A stretch of 64,000 nt of DNA from Echinococcus granulosus (Eukaryota > Platyhelminthes > Cestoda > Cyclophyllidea > Taeniidae): positions 576,333-640,332 of the forward strand of contig NW_020170394.1 in NCBI RefSeq assembly GCF_000524195.1, read 5' to 3'. The translations under genes and the position numbers were made by a program. The notes under the pieces are model-generated. The model had not been told where the DNA came from and made no database searches. It worked only from the letters and a program-made list of their open reading frames with translations. Shown one piece after another: positions 1 through 12,200 of the stretch. Numbering within the stretch: position 1 is the first letter of the stretch; each line of letters opens with the position of its first letter.

Positions 1-3000
1 TCATGCAGTGTAATCTTGTTAATAAGATCCGGATTTACACTGTCGGGATTTCAGATACTGTAAAAGCCGCCATCTGGTTGTCGAGAATATCCACCATTGG
101 TTTCCTGTAGATGGACGCCGGCTGAAATAAATCGAAAAAATTGTTTTTAGTTTGGTTTTTAGCGGTTTGTTACAAGTGTAGAAGTGTCTCCCACTGTCTA
201 TCTAGTCAGCATTAGTGCAAGTTTTGTTAATATAAAACTATGGCCATGTGCCTACTTTAACAGTATGCAAATTCCAGAACTTACTTATTGAATTGTCATT
301 TTTCAACGGGTGGTTTTTGTAGGGGCATTGCCAGTGAATGAATGGTTTGTACGGAGGTGGTTTTGGGATTCTGGCATCGAGAACGCGATTCAGAAGAATA
401 CGACTGGAATACAAAGTGTGGGCAATCGCATGCCACTTTCGAAGTGACCTCTAATGCTTTGGGAATATTCCTGTGACTCACCCGTGTCCTTTTATGCAGG
501 TTTCCGGTTGTGTTGCAGCGTGAACGTTGTCCTTGTTCCAATCTCTGTGATGGTTGTAGGTGGATCTGAGTTTTCGTTCAAGAAGATCGGTAGGTGCCTC
601 GCAATCGTGGAAAGAATTCTTTGGATAATTACTGTAACTACTTAGCTGACTTACCTTGTATCGGGTGGATTCCAGTGTGTGAGTGTAGGCCAAACGGTCG
701 AAAGATGGCTCCTTAAAGACAGGTTTTCTGGGATTGAGCGGCGATCTGCAAAAGTTGCAGTATTGCTGCTGCATGATCCCTTTTCTGCGCTGATCTTTTC
801 ACCTTTTGCAGCCACGTGCTATCGATCTATGCGATCTCACCAACCCTGAAGTTGAGACGTCAAACACTCGATGGTCGCGAGGTGAATAGTTCTTTCTATG
901 GTTTCACAAATTTACCCAACTTTTCTCAAGACATGGACGAGTTTATTTTGGGAATCATCAAGCTGTGAGTGAGGTGGTAAGCTTAATTTTCATGATTGAT
1001 CTGCAAAAATCTATCAGTTTGCCTTAATACTTACCATCCGTTAAATATGTAGATTGTGCTTTACATCCACTTTTCGCTAATAAAATCTTCAAAGTGCATC
1101 ATCCCATCTTGCCTACTATTGTGGAAATTAATGTTGTGATAAACTTATCGTTTAATTGAACGTCTCCGGCTATCACTTTTAATGATGTTTCAGGGCCATT
1201 GCAAATTATTACTCTCAATTGATGACACCAATGAGAAAATAATAAGCCGGTAAGAGATCAGAAATGTCTGGAAGCGAAGAATCAGGTGGAGAATTTTGGG
1301 GAAAAGTGGCTTAAATCGAAATACAGTGCTTGACTTTAAAAGTCTGCAAACATTTAACTGGCTTAGATATTTGCAAAGGTGGTTTCACACCCATTTTAGG
1401 AATTTGGTAACCGCCTTTGTTTAAGGCTCAATCGATCAGGTCAGAGGCTGCTGTTGCATTTTGCATCATCTCACATTCATGGGTCATAACACCATTGATG
1501 CCGTTTCATAGAGGAATTATCCAAATGCTAATCACACTTAACCCGTTTTCAATGTGTGGTCTTGGGATTGCTAACATGTCTCTTTAGTCCGGTAGCGATG
1601 ATACCGAGCTGAAGACCAAGCTTTGGCAAACAGCCAACGGTATTTGATTCAGTTCACCAAACATAGCTTGGTTAGCACTGCTTTGACCTACCTGCGTTGC
1701 GGCATGAAGTCCGATTGTCATGGTGTCGATTTTATCAGACGGAAAGAAAATCCAAGTTCATCAATGGCGAAAGGTTTTCTTAAGGAGATAGTAGGCTGTA
1801 GCTAAAGAAAACGAATCGGCCCATACCAGAAACGATTGTTACTGTTTTGATGCCGTGCACCAATTTCTCATGTGCGTTCGTACTGGCCAAGGTTTGTGTC
1901 AACTAATCAGATAAGTTTATTAGCAAAAACGAGAATTCGCAATTGATAAGTTAATCTCGCCGTAGTTCTGAGAAATTCATTAATCTGATGGACTTTTTAG
2001 GACCTAAAGTAGCAAGCTAGTTAAAAAGAGGCGGTCACTAACATAACTGAAACGAATAAATATTTGAATTTGGGACACTTCGCATTCGTTCACTGTTTTC
2101 ACTGCTAAATTAAGCCTACTTTCTATTACAGGTGCTGCAAATGGTACTAAGTACAAGTCTGTATGTAAGCCTTATTTATTTGTAGATAAATATTCTGTGA
2201 TCAAAGTAATAGAAGGAAAAGTAGAAGTTGAGATTGTACCCCACTCAATCACACAAGTGGGGTCTTAGTAATAATGGAGTTGGAATTAAATAAAGCAAAG
2301 CAATTACTGATTAATTGAGTGCTGTAATCTTGCCATGCAACTTCCGCCGGTAACATTCAGCATCGGAAACTTAGTCCACAGCTCTTGGCACTGTTCAAAT
2401 TGATGTGATGATATGTCTCTCAACGGAGAGCGTATTTTTACTTAAATATATTAAGTAGAGCTAGTTCTGTCAGTTAAGGGAGTCTATTGCAACGCTGCAA
2501 AATAGAATACTTGATTTGCCTTTTTTATGGAAATACAGTACAGAAAATCCTGTCGATAAGACGCCAATCTGATTTATACTAAATGATATTTAATGATTTA
2601 TCAAAGACAGACTCTATCCGCAGGGGCATTCCAAATTTGTTACTAAAAATGACTTGGAAATTTAAGGGTTAGTTTCGAAAATAATAGCGTCCCTTACCGA
2701 GATGTAACAGATTATGCCTGTAGTAAACACAATAATTTGTGTGGTAAAATATGTAATACTTGCGGAAAAATAATTAACTTTTTTAAAACATTTCCAGCCT
2801 AGACTTCAACACTTGCCATTTGTTAGGCTATTTATGTCCTTCCCCTACTCAGCCCTTCATATTTGACATTCAGATTTCATAAAATTCCCTTTTTTAATTA
2901 TGAGTGGTGATAAGCAACTTTGAACTGCATCTAGTGCCAAACCAAAATCCAAACAGAACTTCCCAAATAAATTAGTAGATAACATCAAGGGACGACAGAT

Positions 3001-3796
3001 TTAAGAAGTTACTCTGGTAGATGTGTCAGTGCTTCTTGTAAAGAGGCAAAGGGTGTGACTAGCTCAACTACCAAAATCAACACTGTTGACTCCAAAGCGA
3101 AGCAGTTATTACAGCCAACCCGTAGCTGAATGCGTGGGACACCTTCCAGTTCTGAAAACGAAGACAGTCTCGTAAACATAAAATCATTATTTTGCAAAAG
3201 TCATGGCAACTTCAAATAAGCAGGGTTGTCATTCGACCAAAATTGCCTATTTAGTGCTTCGAATGTTACTCTAACCAGTGTGATCCTGTGCACTTTCAAG
3301 ACAAAGTTGCTCTACGTCCAAGCTTTTGTGGTTCACATTCACACTTGGCTGCAAATTACGAGCGACAAAAACATGTTCAGTAAATTTTTCCCTTCATAAA
3401 CAATCATTTTCACTTGTGTTACGTGCAAACACATACGAGAAATATAGGTCTAAATAAACTTTTATAACAAGCTATCTCCAAACAACATTTATGTGGCATA
3501 ACGGTATTTATCATGTCCAATTTGATTAAATAAAAATGCTAGTTAAAGGCAATGCCTGTATGTTCACCAGAGGCTTTCGTAAGCGCGTTAGCGCCAGACT
3601 CCGATTTTTTGAAAAAAATGCCGCAAATTAACCACGGCTCAGACATCACTCCGCGAGGAATCATTCACATGCGCCTTTTCACCGAGTCACCTTCTTGAAT
3701 AAACAAAACTCTGGTCGTTGCCGTCGGCGTTATCGTCATCCTTGGCGGAGCGACCCAACTTTCAAGCTGCTTTGTCACTCATAGATCTTGGGGCAG

Positions 3797-3804
3797 CGTG
3801 GGAA
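3797..3804 (+). promoter_or_regulatory. CSL/Su(H) binding site CGTGGGAA
   Basis: Exact match to the high-affinity CSL octamer, in the context AGCGTGGGAAA. It lies about 20 kb upstream of the first CSL coding exon, so any function would be distal. Confidence 0.4.
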
Positions 3805-6294
3805 ACCAGCGGTCCAGTAACCAGAATACTGGAACACTACTAAACTGGATTAATTCCATGACCACCTTTGAAGTAGCATGCCTTTGTAGGCATTCTTACG
3901 GGCATGAGTTTACCCCGTCTGTGTGCCATTATATGGTCGCCTTTACGGGACATCAACGTCTAGTTTCTTGCTCATCAAAGGTTCCGAAGGTGTGTAAATG
4001 TTACGATTTGTCACAATTGCCAAATACCTTGATTCTGATTAGCTGAGCTTATTAAGCAGCCATGTTCAGAGTATACCTAGGGTTTGCAAAAAGCTAATCT
4101 TTGTTCCAATGGAACCGAATGTGTGAAAAATATAAGCGTAATTGCATTGGCATTTCGTCTGTTGACAAAAATTCTTCCGAAGATTTAGAACTTATGCAAG
4201 GTTCAAAAAATTCCGTCTCTCTGTATTTAAAGCCAACACAACTAAAGAAATTGTATCCTAAAGCAGTCAGCTCCAGCCTACGGGACCCGCACTTTAGCTA
4301 TCGAGGTCATCGAGAGCCTCCAATCATGCCACGCAGTTATGCAGACCCGATCCAGTAACCGCATCCACTGAAATGTGTGGGGTGTTGAAGAACAAAGGAA
4401 ACAGTACACAATTGCGGCTTGATGCACAGATGGTTGGTTTCAACAACAGTATGCGTTTTTAGATCTAAATCCATAGGATATTATTGACTGCTGAGCGATT
4501 GTTAATCGAAATAGTAGAATTAGGCTTCTGATATTGTTAAGGCTTTACGAGTGGCTTGCAATATCATACATTCATTTTGAAAGATCGCGAAAGTTTATAA
4601 GACCAAGACCATTTATTACAATGTTTAGTAGAGCCCTTAAATGGTTACCAGTTTTCTGCTCCGAGCCAAAGAAGTGCCACTTCTTTTGTTTATTTTTCAC
4701 TCAAATATAATTTAAGGGTCTCTAGAGCATAGGTCTTTACCATTAAGTGAAATCTGTCTGTCAGACTCTGAGGGAATTGGCTTAATCACATCGGGAATCA
4801 ATCTGACCCATTAAAATAACTGCCTAGTCCGTGACAAAGCTAATCTTCACTCTTGAATATTCTCTACTCATGGTGCATATAGGGAGGCTGGGAGACTGTA
4901 AATTCCTTTTCTGCAAAAATGCGATTTTTTGCTTTATGACTGCATAGGGTGAGCTGCAAAATGCAACACGTGATATTATCATTTTGCGTCTGCTGACCCA
5001 GACGGTCTGCCATGTCTTTGACCCGGTGAGACACAAGTGCAGTTTCTCGCGGAGCCTACATCCACACAATAGGCCTCAGTGGCTCGCGTCGGTGTGTGAA
5101 TTTGCGGAGTGTCTCACACATACACGTATTTTCCTGTATGATTTGTAGAGACTTGTACAAGCTTGTAATGTGAGAAGTCGGAGGACCCGCCACCCTCTAT
5201 TCACAGCATAAAATTTGCACCTTATCTGCAGCTCTCATTTCACATCGCTACCGCTTGTTAAGTAAAGATGACATGAGAATATTCCGTGATGAGTGGGCCT
5301 TTCTGGGCTTTTGGCGCTCATTTCTTTGAATTTTTTTTTTGAAATAATAGTAACTCTAAATTACCTTCACGTATTATTTTATTCTTACCGTAGGAGGTTA
5401 TCCTTCAAGGGCCGTGATTTGAGCAGATTGACTTGCAAGACGCGAAGTTAGTGAATTGTTACTAAATAATCAGGATTTTTTGTCATGAACTAACAATAAA
5501 ATAAGTTTTCCCGTCATAAAAACGACCCAAACTACTTCTCACTTTTCAAACCGTCAAGTGAGTCATTGAAAATTTTAAGACACCAAAAGAACATGCTTGT
5601 GTAAGATAGTCAACGGTTGGGCAGTAAATTAAAGGGATTTGGCGATAAAGAAAAACCACAATCAGATGAATTCATCAACTGGTAGGCTCCAGCAATACCT
5701 TGTTTCTCAGTAATGTGTACATAGGCGAACCACTTAACGATGCCGAGTAGCCGGTGGGGTGTAGTTTTGGCTTAGTTTGAGTCTAAATAAATACCGAATA
5801 ACTGTAAACATACCTTCATGCTTAATTTCGTTCTAGCTGTAACACTTGAGCACCCGATTCAAACGTCGGTTAACTTGTAAAAAAAATTAATATAATTCTC
5901 TCTACTAAATTCCGAAATGCAACTCAAAATTTCAGTTGAAGCCTCTCTCCGTCCTACCAAACATGTCAGATGCCACCAGCTGGTGGCGTGTAATTAAATT
6001 CCAAAAAATGATTTTTGTTCCTTTTAATCTTATGGGTTTGTGACTTTCTGAGCTCTTTAAAATCCATTTTAAGTCTTCCTTTAGAAGTGAAACTGCTCAT
6101 TGCATTTGAGTGCGTCATATTTTACAGATGCTCGGATAGTTTTAAAATATTAGAATGAATAACCACTACGGTGTAATATGCACCATGGTGTCTGACTAGG
6201 GTGAAATGGTTGGACCTGAGACTTAAATATCTTAAAGTAGAGACCACGCTCTGTCTCTCGTTGGGAAGTAGAAATTATCGCTTCAGTAGTTTTA

Positions 6295-6302
6295 TTCCCA
6301 CA
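6295..6302 (-). promoter_or_regulatory. CSL/Su(H) binding site TGTGGGAA (minus strand)
   Basis: The plus strand reads TTCCCACA, a perfect YGTGGGAA match on the minus strand. It is 212 bp from the stronger site at 6507, and a weaker GGTGGGAA variant lies between them near 6394. Confidence 0.35.
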
Positions 6303-6379
6303 TGCGTTGGGACCATTGCGCACTTGTTTCAACCGCTGGGATTTCCCATAATCGAATCGCTTGGGAAAGCGAGGTGTTG

Positions 6380-6600
6380 CGAAATCACCCTTTTTCCCAC
6401 CAGCTCCGTGCGATTGACGCGACCCTATCGCGTGGAGGAGTGGGCAGTAGGGAAGTAAGGTGGGGCGGATGGCTACATGGGGGCACGATACCACCTGGCT
6501 TGAGAATTCCCACGCGCAAACCGTCCCTATGCTTCCCTTCTCCTCCTCTCCCCAACTCCCGCCCCCTCCCTTCCTGCCCCACTCCAGCCGCAGCCAGCGA
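6380..6600. promoter_or_regulatory. GC-elevated, pyrimidine-rich candidate enhancer
   Basis: This patch is clearly richer in G+C than its surroundings. It contains the E-box CACCTG (6492-6497), a perfect CSL site (6507-6514) and then a C/T-rich tract to about 6590. The E-box plus CSL block is repeated in diverged form at 9226-9253 with the same spacing. The overlapping antisense frame of 159 codons is explained by the skewed composition rather than by a protein. An enhancer role is inferred from the motif pairing only. Confidence 0.35.
6507..6514 (-). promoter_or_regulatory. CSL/Su(H) binding site CGTGGGAA (minus strand)
   Basis: The plus strand reads TTCCCACG within GAATTCCCACGCGC, the optimal CSL octamer on the minus strand. 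A CACCTG E-box starts 15 bp upstream, at 6492. The pair recurs at 9227/9242. Confidence 0.45.
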
Positions 6601-7823
6601 ACAAATTTCCTGTCTTCCTTCACAGTCACTCGCAGCTGGATAGTTTCTCATAGGAGCTTGTGAGTTTCCAGCCTAAATGTGATGTTCTATGCAGGTAAAA
6701 TAAAAACCTAAAAATATGTGTGTATATTTGTAGTTTTTAATCCCATGTATGCACGACGTACAACCTCTTTTTTATTGACTACATTTGCATGTTAGCATCA
6801 GTACGATCCATGCCACTAGTTCCTCATTTATGATATAGCAATAAAGCGAATTACATTTCTAAGTTGTCCCTCAAAAATAAATAAGGATATGCTCCACCTA
6901 CTTCATTTACTATTATTTCGCAATTTTTGGGAAAGATAATTTGCTAAATTTTTAGCGAATGCTTTTGCCGAACCTTAAGCATACTAATGGTTTAATTTTC
7001 GCCGCGTTTTGTCCCACTTGATTAGTAAATGTGCACTAACCTACAATTTCTGCAGGTGTTTGCCTGTACCTGACTTGGAAAGCACCTTCTTGACAAAGCT
7101 GGTGAAGTAATAAGAGCGGTTCATCGGAGTGGCGTTTCGTGTCAAAAAGACTGGTCGTTTACGCATAAATTATCAGGTCACTCTCGAGGCAACAGCAATG
7201 GGGCGCATCATTCATTTGAATGCGAGCGGCACACCTAAACATGCGCCCTTCCGCGACGCCTCGATTGGGGTCACCTGCCCCATTACTTTGTATCAGATTA
7301 AATATCTGGCGGAAACATCTAAAGGGAACTGCACAAATGCATATTTATCAACACTTTATTTGTGTCTGCCTAGTGGCGGGTAGAGGCATTCCCAATTTCT
7401 TCTCTTTTCCCCCTTAATTATAATGTTTTGCTAGTTTAATTTGAGCATTTTTGAGTTGAAAGCTGATGATCAATGTCAAAACAAATCCATGGGTAGAAGT
7501 GCTTCAGACAGTCGACATATCCATTCAAAGAGGAATATGAAACCTTTCTATAGTAAGATCTCGAAGTACAGTGGGAGTGAAGAGTCACATTTTTTCAAAC
7601 ACATCCCTTATCTCCTTCCGAAATACATGGCCGAGGATTTTGCTAAGCTTATAAACATTTAATAAATATTTTCGTCGAGATTTTGTAAATCAAGATATTT
7701 CCTTTCTTGCTCCTTTTTAAAGTAGGTTTAGCAGCATCATCCGGTAGCAGTTTTTTCTCTCAACCGTAAGCTTGTTGATCACTTGAGTAAGCATTGACGA
7801 TTATTCAAATAACGCCTCTTATG

Positions 7824-7831
7824 TTCCCACA
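7824..7831 (-). promoter_or_regulatory. CSL/Su(H) binding site TGTGGGAA (minus strand)
   Basis: The plus strand reads TTCCCACA. It is one of four perfect YGTGGGAA sites between 6.2 and 9.2 kb. Confidence 0.35.
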
Positions 7832-9124
7832 CAAGCATAGTTCACTAGTCTGAAACTTCGCACATCATTTCTCGATTTTAAAATACCTTGATGTTTATCA
7901 CCTTCGGAGGAATGAATTTCAGCTGAGTTATTCGTCGTTATTTAATGGGTGCTTACTTAATGCAATATTGATGATAACTTCAAAACCGTAAAAAGAGGAA
8001 CTACTCGAGTCGGTTCAAAAAATCAGACCATCAGTGCGACCCACTAATTTACGACTTCTAAGCTGAATATGCCAGAAAATGCTTAAAACAATGTTTTGTA
8101 AACTGTATTGCTTGAAAGTGTTAAATGGGGGAGCATTACATTATTTTCAGGAAAATTTTTTTTCTTAACCTCACGCGTTCCATAGGCGGCATTAAATGCA
8201 TCTCTTCAAGGTTCTCAAATGCCGTTTCCTGTCTACAGACACAAGAGTGAATGCAAGAATCTTAAAAGTGACCACTTTTCTTTCGCACTCTGCAATGACT
8301 GGGTGGAAAGGTTAATCACATTGAGATCAGAAAGTACGATAAAAACACAAGTGGACTTCCTCTTAGGGACTGAGAATTTCGACAGTGAAGATATGTAATC
8401 CTGAGCCTGAAATCATTTCAGTCCGTAATAATAAAATAGTATTGAACGAAATTTGGGTGATTTCCAATCCAATATGCATTTATTTCTTTATTTGCTCTAT
8501 TACGCCCAATACACAGTGATTTGGACCATATTACTGATCCAGCTACTAGAGTATAAGTAGAATGAGAAAAACTAGCAATGGACTTTCGTGGAGTGTCTTT
8601 CAGTCTTAGCTTTGGTGCGTTGCAGCTGCGTCGTCAGCTCCCATCGAGTACTGATGCGTCAGGAGAAGGCGCCACCTTTGGAAAGCGTTAGACAATTTAG
8701 TACTCTTGCGAGCTCTGCCATGCTCATTTCGTTGCCCATGTAAAGTGGTTAGCCCTTTATAAGTAAAAACTTAATGTGCGAAAATAAAAGTTCATAATTA
8801 ACTTTTTCGGTCTTACCATAGATACTGCGAGAGGAGGATTCATTGAATTTTGCAGTAAAACCTTCCATCCGAGCACTTAAGAGGCCCCTTATGGAGAAAC
8901 TAATAAGCAAATAATTTAGTTTATAAGAAAATAAAACCAATTTTAGCTAAAAGTAGTACTTTGAAGACATTTTTAATTTCCCATTATGTCAAACAATACA
9001 GAACATATGATTTTTTAAAGTCATTAAGGCATTGTGATGAGCGACCTAAGTAATTATATTGCAACAATTTGTGTGCATTTAGTCCTTTACACCTTGGTCA
9101 CGCAAAAAGTTTACCTACAAAAAT

Positions 9125-9132
9125 TGTGGGAA
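9125..9132 (+). promoter_or_regulatory. CSL/Su(H) binding site TGTGGGAA
   Basis: Perfect YGTGGGAA match about 100 bp upstream of the second copy of the E-box plus TCCCACGCGC module. Confidence 0.35.
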
Positions 9133-9225
9133 CGCCTCCCGTGTGGATTTTAGTTGAGGCAGCAGAAACAGCAACAGTTTTAGGAGCTATTATCACTGGA
9201 TCGTGCGAATGTATGGTTAGATGGA

Positions 9226-9253
9226 ACACCTGGTCTGAGAAGTCCCACGCGCC
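9226..9253. repeat. Second copy of the E-box/CSL module
   Basis: Aligned to 6491-6518, 23 of 28 positions agree by eye. Both copies have CACCTGG, then TGAGAA, then TCCCACGCGC, with the same 15-bp offset from E-box start to CSL-like site. Here the CSL-like site is CGTGGGAC on the minus strand, one base off the optimum. Both copies are followed by pyrimidine-rich DNA. Shared descent or shared constraint is inferred. Confidence 0.4.
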
Positions 9254-12200
9254 GTCTGTGCTTTCTCACGAGCAGGTTCGTCTCTCCCACAATTTCAACA
9301 CCCTTCCTCATCACCACCCCACTTTCTTTCGCCCCTCAAAAACTCGCGTTGAAGGATGGAGACGCTGGACACAGAGTCCATCGCTTTTCTCTCTCTAAAT
9401 CTCATCGATTGCCCCGAGCACCATCCCTCAATTTTGAGATCAATCTTGGCAAATTCATCCGATTATTATCATTGCATTCAAATCTTCTTCTTAGCTTGGT
9501 TGCCGCTTACAATCAGCTGTACAAAAGGAGACTGTCTCATTATTTAGTCATTTCAACTTCAATTTGAGGGTTCGTTTTGAATTGACACGTCAGTCATGTG
9601 AAAGCATGAATCAGACAGCCAGTTGAAAAATTTATTGTTAGTTCAGTCGCATTACAAGCTCGAGTAAGGCTAGCTAAAACAATATTTGGCACGAGAAGCA
9701 TCGTTTCCTCTTTTGATTTAAATTAGAGATGAATTCAGTAATTTGGTAAACGCGTTCAATCTTGAGCAGATCCATCGAAAGCAGCTCCCGTTTCTCAGCG
9801 AACCCAACAAGCATTAAGTGACCTGCATGTCCAGTCATTCATAAAAGTCGGGCGATCGTGAGTGTGTTGGATTCACACCACCAATCAACACACGTGTGTG
9901 CATAAGTGTGCGAAAGGATAGACAAGTAAGGAGAGGAGCCACCGTCACCAAGCTCTAGAAAAAGCACTATTTAAACATTATGGGTGCTACTCTCCATCTA
10001 CTTCAGCTTTTCAGCCTACGTGGATTTTAGGGCTTATTTTATAATTTAATGGGACTCACGAGCTACACTGTACATTCAATAATGTACAGGAAGTTGAAGG
10101 TCTCTTTTGTAGGTAATGTTATGTAATGTGACTAGTAACTCTTAGGGAGGAATTGCTAGTTTTGTATTGGCGAATGAAATTCTTCCTGCTTGGGAAATTT
10201 CCCACCTTATGCAAAAATTATTAAATTTTGTCGTTTAAAAAGGGTGTCCTGAAAACAAGCGAAATAGTTGCGCTGACTCTTTCACATTTACTGATGGTTT
10301 GCAAATTATTGCAAGAATTTATTCAAATAACTATCACTCACACTCTAGTAAAACTTCACTTCTTGCATAAGGAATTACGGACCAACTCCCAACTGGTGTG
10401 ATGATAACCTTCGAGAGGTATAAACTGGAGAAGTGTTTATAGAAATGCTTCTGGGGAAATTTCCCCATTTGCCTGACACAACTGTGATTTTAGACTATAA
10501 GTAAAAGTTGATACTTCGTGGGATTTTTAGTTCTGTAAATGCTAAATTTGTCGCAAGTCATAAAGCACATAATAAGCTAAGAAATTCTAGTGAGCGGTAA
10601 ATCGGTCTTCGAGGTCGTTTGATGTATTTTCTACGCGCAATGCTCATCCGTAAAGTGGCAGATTCAAAGGTGGTCATTTTTGTAATGAATTAGATGTCTA
10701 CATCGCCAGAGTGATACCGGGACATCTTAATGTAAAATACATTTGAGAGCATGAAAAAACAGTCGGACCTTTGATGTACACGTACCCCATAACATTCTGT
10801 ACCTGCTTAGCAGACCATTCCTACCACTACTATTTAGCGAAAGAAAGGCACACAGATTGTAAAGCGTGACATCTTTTAGTCTGACGCAGGTGGCGTCAAA
10901 GCGTTGATTCTATTTACCTCATCGGAAGTACCTTGATGCCTGTCAGACGCATTCTTATCTAAAAGCAGAGCCCCAATGTAACACTTAGACAATTGTCTAC
11001 TTCCACAGATAAACTAGTAATCAACCAAAAGAATTTGTATCCAGTCCAGCATGATACAATTTTACCTATTCTTCTAGGACGGGATGTTCATACCAATATT
11101 CAAAACTTAATTTTGCATATTTTCGACTAATGGCATGGTAATTCCAAGAACTAGAATGCAAACCAATTAGAGATGCAAAGTGTGACACCAGGTTTAGTCT
11201 ATTTATTTATTTGACCATTTAGATACGTTGGTATTGGGGAAGTGTGCACTCATGGAACTGGTTTACAGAGTTCCTACACGAATCCAAGGATGTGGTCACA
11301 TCCCCTCCATAACACAGCAGTTCAACAGTTAAAAGTCATTCAAGTCACAGTCGCCACAGAGGTAGTTTAGAATTCTTAGGGCAAATCATGTATGGCTTGT
11401 AAGGAGTGCAGTGCCAAGGCCTTCGTGACGTAGCCTCTCAGCAGATGCGTTGATTTCTTGGCATCCTCATTCAAACTGGTATGTCTATAACGTTTGGCAG
11501 AGAGGATCGCCGGCTAAACATGAAGGACCCTTCAAACAAAATGAAAGCGTATCTGTGGAGAGAGGGTAAGGTGTGTCATGCGGCATTCATCGCATGCAAA
11601 GCGCAGCGCGTCTTCTACTCTGCACCTGTAAATCGGTTACCAAATGAAAAGAGCTTGCTACTTCTCACTAAGTGTTCTTTTACAGAATTGCACATGCTTA
11701 AATTTAGAAAAAAACCAAAACTTGTTCCTAGTTTGCTTATACAGTGTTCAATTTGTTTAGGAAATTGCGAACCACACTTTGATGCACAACCCATAATGAT
11801 TGCAATTTAGCAGCAACTGGAGTGTTGTCCCCATTGTAACATATTAGGCGTCAGTGGTCGCCATTCCGTAAGACACATTTTTACTTTTGTGCTTGGATTT
11901 CTGTCTCACTGCTCAATATATTGGCATTTAGGCCCGCACGCTCCAAGATAATCCCGATGACCGTTATTTCTGTCTTCGACCATGAGAAACCGAATAAGAA
12001 TGTCTTCCTTTAGCATGAGAAGAATCCATAGCCAGTGAAGCTTGGGAACTTTCTCATGAACCCATGTTTGCAAAAAATGTTTGAGCTTGGAACAAACCCA
12101 TTCTTTAACAATATTTTGATGGTTCCAATGCTTACACCCTTTCACGTGATCACTGATTAGACCTCATGGTTCAACCGCTATAAGTCGTTCAATCAGGGAA

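Noticed and set aside
6150..6629. 159-codon minus-strand frame over the pyrimidine-rich patch
   Set aside because: Explained by GC-rich, C/T-skewed DNA that lacks stops. The translation is low-complexity Gly/Glu-rich and unlike a protein family.
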